DNA of 64,000 bases from Streptomyces tibetensis (GTDB taxonomy: Bacteria; Actinomycetota; Actinomycetes; Streptomycetales; Streptomycetaceae), in assembly GCF_007655005.1 (NCBI RefSeq), contig NZ_SZVW01000005.1:124001-188000 (forward strand). The letters run 5' to 3'. Made by a program: the position numbers and the translations under genes. Shown here in pieces: positions 58,527 through 64,000 of this stretch (within the stretch, counting starts at the first letter, position 1; every line of letters starts with the position of its first letter). A model generated the notes under the pieces. That model saw only the letters and a list, made by a program, of their open reading frames with translations. It made no database searches and had not been told where the DNA came from.

Positions 58527-59352
58527 CCGCGGCAGGGACGGGGTGGACGGGGACCGCAACCGGACGCCGCACGCGAACCCCCACGGCGTAGAGCAGCAGC
58601 GCCGGGACGAGTCCCGCGCCCGCGCCGAAGCACACCGTCGGAATGATCTCCCACGGCTTCGCGTCCGAGCCCCAGTACGCCCACCACCGCGACGCCCGCT
58701 GCACCGCCCCCACCGCCGCGAAGCCGCAGATCACGGCGGCGGCAGCCCACCGGTCCCGTACTGCCAGCACAGGGACCCCGACCGGCTCGCCCATGGGCGC
58801 CCGCCGCAGCGCGTGCGCCACGAACACGGCGATCACGACTGCGGCCACCGCCGAACCGCCGTACTGCAGGTACCAGTACAGCGGTGAGCCCGCCACCTCC
58901 CGGCCCAGCACCGGGAACAGCCGCATTCCCCACCGGTCGAGATGCGTGAACGCGTCCCAGATCACATGGGTCGCCGCGCCGAGCACCGCGGACCCGTACC
59001 ACCGCGCCACCAGGGACGGCCGCACCCGCGCGCGTGGCGCCCCGCACCGCAGCAGGGCCGCCACCCGGCCCTGCCGGGCCCGCGGCAGCAACGCGACGAG
59101 CGGCTCACGCAGCAGCAGCCACAACCCCACCAGCGCCCAGGCGATGAGCACGTCGACCGTGAACACACCGGGGAACCCGTGTGTGACGTCACCGAACTCC
59201 ATCGCCCCGGAAAAGACACTTGCCGCGTAGTAGGTCATGTCGGGCGCGAAGGACCCCGCCACGAGCACGGCGGGCACCAGCGGTCCCCGGCCGGTGCCGT
59301 CGGTGCGGACGGCGGGCAGGACGGCTGCCGCATGGCTCAGCGTGAACGGCAA
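58495..59352 (-). CDS. DUF4184 membrane protein
   Basis: 285 residues from a TTG at 59352, behind AGGAG with five bases of spacing; the frame further upstream is unlikely. LPFTLSHAAAVLPAVR at the N-terminus is the hallmark of the DUF4184 family. About seven membrane helices, among them GVFTVDVLIAWALVGLWLLL, AVAAVVIAVFVAHAL and VCFGAGAGLVPALLLYAVGV, and conserved polar pieces GSFAPDMTYY and THVIWDAFTH. The latter recall membrane-bound metal-dependent hydrolases (YdjM-like). Role unknown. Confidence 0.85.
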   Translation of the reverse strand: MPFTLSHAAAVLPAVRTDGTGRGPLVPAVLVAGSFAPDMTYYAASVFSGAMEFGDVTHGFPGVFTVDVLIAWALVGLWLLLREPLVALLPRARQGRVAALLRCGAPRARVRPSLVARWYGSAVLGAATHVIWDAFTHLDRWGMRLFPVLGREVAGSPLYWYLQYGGSAVAAVVIAVFVAHALRRAPMGEPVGVPVLAVRDRWAAAAVICGFAAVGAVQRASRWWAYWGSDAKPWEIIPTVCFGAGAGLVPALLLYAVGVRVRRPVAVPVHPVPAAATEPSRPAAR

Positions 59353-59693
59353 CTCGGCTCCTCGCGAAGGTCGTTGCACCAAGGCCGGGATACCCGGCGG
59401 TGAGTGGCCCAGTATGCGGGATGCCGCCCTGCCGACGACGTCACGAGCGCCCATGACCAACTGGTGAAAAACGGTCACGAACGGGTGCCCGAGCAAAAGA
59501 AGTTGTCGTAGGGTCGCCAGAGTCGTCGCGCGGGGAGCGCGTCGACTGCGCGACCGCGGTAAAGAGCAGAGCACGCACGAGAACAGAGTTGTGGCCGTCG
59601 GAGGGCAACCCCTCGGGCGGTTGGATCGTCACAACAGGGCGAACACTGCAGACGTAGACGGACGCTCGGGCGTCCAGGGGAGGGGTTCACTCT
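59353..59693 (+). promoter_or_regulatory. Long leader of the lytic transglycosylase gene
   Basis: A 341-bp region with no gene. A nested structure is possible at about 59589-59634: outer TTGTG/CACAA and inner GAGGG-CAA-CCCTC. GGGAGGGG at 59679-59686 is the ribosome site. The arrangement suggests a structured 5' UTR, but I find no match to the c-di-AMP (ydaO) consensus that controls some Streptomyces wall hydrolases. Confidence 0.35.
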
Positions 59694-61481
59694 ATGGCGG
59701 CGCAATTCGGCAGGAGGCTGCGCAAGGGGGCCGCGACGACCGCCGTGGCCGCGGTCGCGGTCGCGGCTCTGTCCGCCTCCCAGGCTCCGGGCGTGAACGA
59801 CCACGGCAGACAGACCGCCGCCGACGCCACACCCTCCCCCGAAGCGAGTGGCTCCCGCGGCAGCGCCACCGGCAACTCGCCGTACTACACGGACCTGCCC
59901 CCGCTGAAGAGCCCGAACCCGGCACCGACCACCGGCCCCGGCCCCATCGGCACGGGCACGACGGAAGCCGGCATCCCCGCGACGGTCCTCGACGCCTACA
60001 AGAAGGCGGAGTCCGCGCTGCGCGAGGCCAAGCCCGGCTGCAACCTGCCCTGGCAACTCCTCGCGGCCATCGGCCGGGTGGAGTCGGGCCAGGCGCGCGG
60101 CGGCCGCGTCAAAGCCGACGGCACCACCCTCAAGCCGATCCTGGGCCCGCAGCTCGACGGCAACGGCTTCGCCCTCATCAAGGACACCGACGACGGCGCG
60201 TACGACGGCAACAGCTCGTACGACCAGGCCGTCGGCCCGATGCAGTTCATCCCCTCCACCTGGGCCTGGGCCGGCCGCGACGGCAACGCCGACGGCAAGA
60301 AGGACCCCAACAACGTCTACGACGCCGCGCTCGCCGCCGGCCACTACCTGTGCCGCAACAACTGGGACCTGTCCCAGCAGGGCGACCTCGACCGGGCGAT
60401 CCTCAGCTACAACAACTCGCGGGACTACCTCAACCTCGTCATGAGGTGGCTGGAGTACTACCGCAAGGGCACCCACGAGGTCCCTGACGGCACGGGCACG
60501 CTGCCCGGCAACCGCAGCGACGGCGGCGCGGGCGCGAGCCCGACGCCCACCCTGCCGGGCGTCACCACACCGGGCACCACCACACCGGGCACCACCACAC
60601 CGGGCACCACCACTCCCGGCAGCTCGGGGCCAAAGCCCAGTCCGAAACCCGACAGGCCCGAGAAGCCGGGCGGTGGCGGTACGACGACCCCGAAGCCGCC
60701 CACCACGCCGCCCGCCGACACCCCGTCGCCGCCGCCCACGGCACCCCCCACCCCCACCGACACGGTGGACCACCTGGAGGACGCCGGCACCGGAAAGCTC
60801 GCCGCCATGGCCGGCGACGCGTTCGACCGGCGGATCAGCACCCGCGCCGAGACCGAGGCGGGCAAGGCCGTCGCCAAGGTCCGGGTGCGCTTCACCATCG
60901 TCGGCGACACGGACACGACCTTCACCGGCGGCGAGAGCGTGGCCACGGTCGCCACCAACAGCTCCGGTGTGGCCGTGACGCCCGCCCTCGAGGCGGGGGA
61001 GAAGACCGGCGCCGTCACCGTCCGCGCCACCGTCGTGGGGCGTGCCCTCCCGGGCCTCGACTACAAGGCCACCGTGACCGAGCGCGCGGCCGACGCCCTC
61101 GTCCGTACCGGTGACGCCGCGCTGACCTGTGCCCCCGGCGGCGAGTTCGCCAACCGGGTCGAGGTGAAGGCCACCTACAAGGGCGCCGTCGCCGACGGCG
61201 TCGCGGCCACCGCCACGCTGGTCAAGTCGGCGGACGACCCGACCGTCACCGACAAGGGCCCCTACTTCAAGGACGCCGACGGCAAGACCGTCCGTACCCT
61301 CACGGGTCTGAAGACGGACGCGAAGGGCCTGCTGAAGCTGCCCGAGCTGTACGCCGACGACACGACCGGCACGTTCCTGCTCCGCATCACCACGGCAGGC
61401 GGGGCGACACTCACGGTCGAACTGACCGTGGCCGCGGCCGAGGCGTCCGCGCCGAGCCCGTCGGCCGACCCGAGCGCGTAG
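59694..61481 (+). CDS. Secreted lytic transglycosylase with Ig-like C-terminal domains
   Basis: 595 residues from the ATG at 59694. A basic start and hydrophobic stretch (RRLRKGAATTAVAAVAVAALSASQA) make a signal peptide. The SLT/MltB-like domain spans about 90-265: LPWQLLAAIGRVESG with catalytic Glu130, SYDQAVGPMQFIPSTW, YDAALAAGHYLC and ILSYNNSRDYLNLVMRWLEYY. A Thr/Pro/Gly linker (about 280-360) contains TTPGT repeats, then a C-terminal region of Ig-like beta repeats ([36 protein letters not shown]) that probably binds the wall. It cleaves peptidoglycan glycan strands outside the cell. A strong terminator follows. Confidence 0.93.
   Translation: MAAQFGRRLRKGAATTAVAAVAVAALSASQAPGVNDHGRQTAADATPSPEASGSRGSATGNSPYYTDLPPLKSPNPAPTTGPGPIGTGTTEAGIPATVLDAYKKAESALREAKPGCNLPWQLLAAIGRVESGQARGGRVKADGTTLKPILGPQLDGNGFALIKDTDDGAYDGNSSYDQAVGPMQFIPSTWAWAGRDGNADGKKDPNNVYDAALAAGHYLCRNNWDLSQQGDLDRAILSYNNSRDYLNLVMRWLEYYRKGTHEVPDGTGTLPGNRSDGGAGASPTPTLPGVTTPGTTTPGTTTPGTTTPGSSGPKPSPKPDRPEKPGGGGTTTPKPPTTPPADTPSPPPTAPPTPTDTVDHLEDAGTGKLAAMAGDAFDRRISTRAETEAGKAVAKVRVRFTIVGDTDTTFTGGESVATVATNSSGVAVTPALEAGEKTGAVTVRATVVGRALPGLDYKATVTERAADALVRTGDAALTCAPGGEFANRVEVKATYKGAVADGVAATATLVKSADDPTVTDKGPYFKDADGKTVRTLTGLKTDAKGLLKLPELYADDTTGTFLLRITTAGGATLTVELTVAAAEASAPSPSADPSA
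60561..60620 (+). repeat. Four 15-bp tandem units in the transglycosylase linker
   Basis: ACCACCACACCGGGC-type units, in frame, encoding TTPGT pentapeptides of the Thr/Pro linker. Confidence 0.95.
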
Positions 61482-61497
61482 CCCTCAGGTACGACGG

Positions 61498-61529
61498 ACG
61501 ACGCCCCTCTTGATAAGGAGGGGCGTCGT
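61498..61529 (+). terminator. Terminator after the transglycosylase gene
   Basis: ACGACGCCCCTC and GAGGGGCGTCGT form a perfect 12-bp stem with an 8-base loop, followed by TGTGTGTG. Confidence 0.92.
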
Positions 61530-61631
61530 TGTGTGTGCAACGTGTTCTCATCTCCGTCGCGCGTTGCTACGGTGCCGAGGAACCTGACGGTGTATCAGTT
61601 CCGTCCGTCGCGACCCGCGGGGAGGTTCCGC

Positions 61632-61766
61632 ATGCGCGCTCTCGTCGCCGCCGCCACCGGTCTGGCCCTCGCGTTCGCCGTGGTCCTGACGCTGACCGCC
61701 CTCGGCTCCCCGTCGGGCGGGACGACCCCGAAACCGCTGCTGACCACCGTGCCCGCACACCCCTGA
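61632..61766 (+). CDS. Small membrane protein of 44 residues
   Basis: ATG at 61632 with an excellent GGGGAGG (61619-61625) and six-base spacing. Residues 3-23 (ALVAAATGLALAFAVVLTLTA) form one membrane helix or an uncleaved signal; the rest (GSPSGGTTPKPLLTTVPAHP) is a polar tail. It sits 25 bases before the DUF3068 gene and after a terminator, so the two probably form one transcript. Function unknown. Confidence 0.75.
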   Translation: MRALVAAATGLALAFAVVLTLTALGSPSGGTTPKPLLTTVPAHP

Positions 61767-61791
61767 CCGCCCGTCCGGGAGGGAGGCCGAG

Positions 61792-62784
61792 ATGCGCCGC
61801 AAGGCCGGCCTGGTCCTGCTCGCCCTCGCCGTGTTCTTCGCGGCGCTGTCCCCGCTGCTGCGCTGGTACGCCTTCCCGCGCCTCGCCAAGGTTCCCGCGA
61901 ACCAGTACCAGGACATGGTCCTGGAGGCGAAGAACGCGACCCTCCTCGACTACGGCACCATGAAGGCGAAGAAGGTCTCCAAGGTCACCGTCGTCCAGAC
62001 CCTCAAGGGCAACGTGGAGGCCTCCGAACGGATCGAGGAGTCGGCGGGCCGGGACGTCGTCGTCTGGGACGGCCTGTCCTACGTCGTCGGCCCCGACGGC
62101 AAGATGGTCTCCAAGATCCCCGAGCGCTACATCTTCGACGCCCACACGCAGGAGCCCGTCCACGCCACCGGCGAGATGGTCGACGGCGACCCGGTGAGCC
62201 GCCAGGGCATCGAGTTCAAGTGGCCCTTCCTGACCGAGAAACGGGACTACGAGTACTTCGACGCCCAGGCCCGCGTCACCGCCCCCATCGCCTACAAGGG
62301 CACCCGTGACTTCCGCGGCCTGGAGGTCTACTACTTCGAGCAGACCATCCCCTGGACCAAGGTGAAGATCCCCAAGACCCTGCCCGTCGAGGGCCTCACT
62401 CCCGAGGCGGTGGCGCAGACCGGCACGACCCGTTGGTACACCACGGTCCGCAAGTTCTGGGTCGAACCCCTCACCGGCGCCCCCGTGTACGGAGAGGAGA
62501 TCCACCGGGAGGAACTGCGCGGCGGCAACCTCCTCGGCGACCGTGGCAAGGTGACCGCGTTCGCCGGCCACGTGAAGATGCGCGAGGACTACCTCGCGCA
62601 CACCGTCGACCTGGTGAAGTCCCAGCGGCTGCTCGTCCTGGTCATGACGTCCTACCTGCCCTGGGGTTTCCTGACCCTCGGCGTCCTCCTGCTGGCCCTC
62701 GCGCTGTACCTGGAGGCCCGCAGCCGCCGCCTCTCCGGCCCGGCGTCCACGGCGGCCGAGGAACCGTCGTCGGTCAGCGCCTGA
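61792..62784 (+). CDS. DUF3068 (PorA-family) membrane protein
   Basis: 330 residues, behind GGGAGGGAGG. An N-terminal helix (KAGLVLLALAVFFAALSPLL) and a C-terminal helix (LVMTSYLPWGFLTLGVLLLALALYLEA) bracket a large extracytoplasmic domain with the DUF3068 features PANQYQDMVLEAKNATLLDYG, ERYIFDAHTQEPVH and KFWVEPLTGAPVYGEEIHRE. The family is common in actinomycetes and grouped with PorA-type proteins; its biochemical role is not established. The end overlaps the convergent hrpB by 11 bases. Confidence 0.9.
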   Translation: MRRKAGLVLLALAVFFAALSPLLRWYAFPRLAKVPANQYQDMVLEAKNATLLDYGTMKAKKVSKVTVVQTLKGNVEASERIEESAGRDVVVWDGLSYVVGPDGKMVSKIPERYIFDAHTQEPVHATGEMVDGDPVSRQGIEFKWPFLTEKRDYEYFDAQARVTAPIAYKGTRDFRGLEVYYFEQTIPWTKVKIPKTLPVEGLTPEAVAQTGTTRWYTTVRKFWVEPLTGAPVYGEEIHREELRGGNLLGDRGKVTAFAGHVKMREDYLAHTVDLVKSQRLLVLVMTSYLPWGFLTLGVLLLALALYLEARSRRLSGPASTAAEEPSSVSA

Positions 62785-64000
62785 GCCGCGCGTTGGTGTG
62801 CCGCGTCGGTTCGGCCCCCGCCGGGTCCTCGGGCCACGGATGCTTCGGATACCGTCCCCGCAGCTCCGCCCGTACCCCCTTGTAGCCGTCCCGCCAGAAC
62901 GAGGCGAGATCGGCGGTGACGGCGGCCGGCCGCCCGGCCGGGGACAGCAGATGCACGAGCACCGGCACCCCGGCGACCCGGGGCGACTCCTGGAGCCCGA
63001 ACATCTCCTGCAGCTTCACCGCCAGCACGGGCTGCTCGGGCCTGGAGTAGTCGATCCGGATCCTCGACCCGCTCGGCACCGTCAACCGCTCCGGGGCCAG
63101 CTCATCGAGCCGCCCCGCCTGACCGGAGGCCCAGGGCAGCAGTCGGGCGAGCGCCTCCCCGGCGTCGATCCGAGCCAGATCGGCCCGCCGCCGTGCCCGG
63201 CCGAGCTCCGGCTCCAGCCACTCCTCCACGCGCGCGTGCAGCGCCTCGTCGGACACGTCGGGCCAGGGCTCACCCAGATGCAGCCGCAGGAACGCGAGCC
63301 GCTGCCGCAGAACGCCGCCCTCCGCCGACCACCGCAGCAGCCCGAACCCCTCCCGCCGCAGCCCGTCGAGCAGCGCGCCGCGCACAAGGCCCGGATCGGC
63401 GTCCCGCAACGCCCGCACGGTCAGCTCCACGGCTCCCAGCCGCTCCACCCGCCGTGCCACGACGTCCCCGCCGTCCCACCCGACCTCGTCCCGCTCCTCC
63501 AGCAGCGCCCCTGCGGCGAGCCGGGCCACGTCCTCGTCCACGACCGCCCCCGACTGCACGCGCGCGTGCCCCCGGCCGACGGGCCGGTCCGCCACGGCGA
63601 CGGCCACCCACTCCGCATCACGCAGCGCACTCCCCGCGCCCACCTCCGCCCTTGTTCCGGACACCATCAGATGCGAGCCGCCATCGGCCCTGGCGACCCG
63701 CTCGGGAAAGGCGAGAGCAGCGACGAGGCCCACCTGGCGATCCTCGGAGAGCTTCCCCAGGATCTGTGTCCCGGCCTCTGGGTGCCGGTTACGGGCGGGT
63801 GCGTGGCGAATCTCCCCAACGGCGGCCCGCAGCCGCCGGACTTCACTCCGCCACCGCGAGGCATAGGCGTCACCCCCACGCCGAGCACGACGCAACGCAC
63901 CCGCCAGATCATCGCCGTACTCCCGCGGCGCCTCCTCACTCAGCAGGGCGACGACCTCCGCGGCCAGCTCGGCCCCCACGAGCGGCACGGAATCCACCAA
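62774..64000 (-). CDS. hrpB: ATP-dependent helicase HrpB, C-terminal part (partial)
   Basis: The frame is open to the window edge, so 408 residues of the C-terminal half are seen and the helicase core with its DEAH box lies beyond 64000. The tail is characteristic of HrpB: PSGSRIRIDYSRPEQPVLAVKLQEMFGLQESPRV, PVLVHLLSPAGRPAAVTADLASFWRDGYKGVRAELRGRYPKHPWPEDP. HrpB is a DExH RNA helicase-like protein of uncertain role. The final ARPT-type end AEPTRHTNARLRR is also usual. Confidence 0.95.
   Translation of the reverse strand: MVDSVPLVGAELAAEVVALLSEEAPREYGDDLAGALRRARRGGDAYASRWRSEVRRLRAAVGEIRHAPARNRHPEAGTQILGKLSEDRQVGLVAALAFPERVARADGGSHLMVSGTRAEVGAGSALRDAEWVAVAVADRPVGRGHARVQSGAVVDEDVARLAAGALLEERDEVGWDGGDVVARRVERLGAVELTVRALRDADPGLVRGALLDGLRREGFGLLRWSAEGGVLRQRLAFLRLHLGEPWPDVSDEALHARVEEWLEPELGRARRRADLARIDAGEALARLLPWASGQAGRLDELAPERLTVPSGSRIRIDYSRPEQPVLAVKLQEMFGLQESPRVAGVPVLVHLLSPAGRPAAVTADLASFWRDGYKGVRAELRGRYPKHPWPEDPAGAEPTRHTNARLRR

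Noticed and set aside
59353..59693. c-di-AMP (ydaO) riboswitch
   Set aside because: The conserved core bases of that class could not be found in the leader.

Overview
The window is a high-GC, gene-dense stretch of a Streptomyces chromosome. The support is strong GC bias at third codon positions, many GTG/TTG starts, ATGA/GTGA start-stop overlaps, trpM beside trpC, and a run of core genes (trpC-trpM-trpB-trpA, lgt, gltBD, pyk, an ANTAR regulator, a liv transporter, polA) in an order I know from Streptomyces. No phage, plasmid, insertion sequence, rRNA operon or CRISPR array was seen. Gene assignments rest on motifs and family resemblance read by eye; no database search was run.

Layout. 1-4.8 kb: end of trpC, trpM, trpB, trpA, a DsbA-like thioredoxin and lgt. 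4.9-11.8 kb, minus strand: a tightly coupled six-gene operon with four DraG-type ADP-ribosylglycohydrolase paralogues, then a class III CoA-transferase and a CitE-like lyase. 12-19.2 kb: a VIT-family metal transporter and glutamate synthase gltB-gltD, with candidate iron and nitrogen operator sites upstream. 19.3-27.4 kb: a MacB/FtsX-type ABC export system (ATPase and two large permeases on minus, a second ATPase divergent). 27.4-34.7 kb: VWA protein, stand-alone cytochrome b (QcrB type), an HExxH protein, chorismate mutase, a response regulator and an M1 aminopeptidase. 35.3-38.1 kb: a DesA/DesB-like pair (amino acid decarboxylase and N-hydroxylase) without acyltransferase or siderophore synthetase, preceded by a 33-bp minisatellite. 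38.1-44.1 kb: Tat-exported 5'-nucleotidase with a PHO-box-like upstream region, SIMPL protein, pyruvate kinase, an HTH/LAGLIDADG protein next to tRNA-Leu(CAA), and a PdtaR-like regulator. 44.2-49.9 kb, minus strand: livF-livG-livM-livH-livK. 50-54.6 kb: secreted trypsin-like protease, hotdog thioesterase and a formate-dehydrogenase-like molybdopterin oxidoreductase. 54.8-64 kb: polA, a repeat-rich hypothetical gene, DUF4184 membrane protein, secreted lytic transglycosylase, a 44-residue membrane peptide, a DUF3068 protein and the C-terminal part of HrpB helicase.

How it fits together. Much of the window serves amino-acid and nitrogen supply (Trp, chorismate branch point, glutamate synthase, branched-chain amino-acid uptake) and envelope biogenesis (Lgt, DsbA-like, FtsX-type export, transglycosylase). 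The least understood parts are the ADP-ribosylglycohydrolase operon, the orphan DesA/DesB-like pair, the HTH/zinc/LAGLIDADG protein by the tRNA, and an ABC ATPase with an AbrB-like tail. Short in-frame and intergenic tandem repeats (7, 12, 15, 24, 27, 33 and 36 bp) are unusually frequent.
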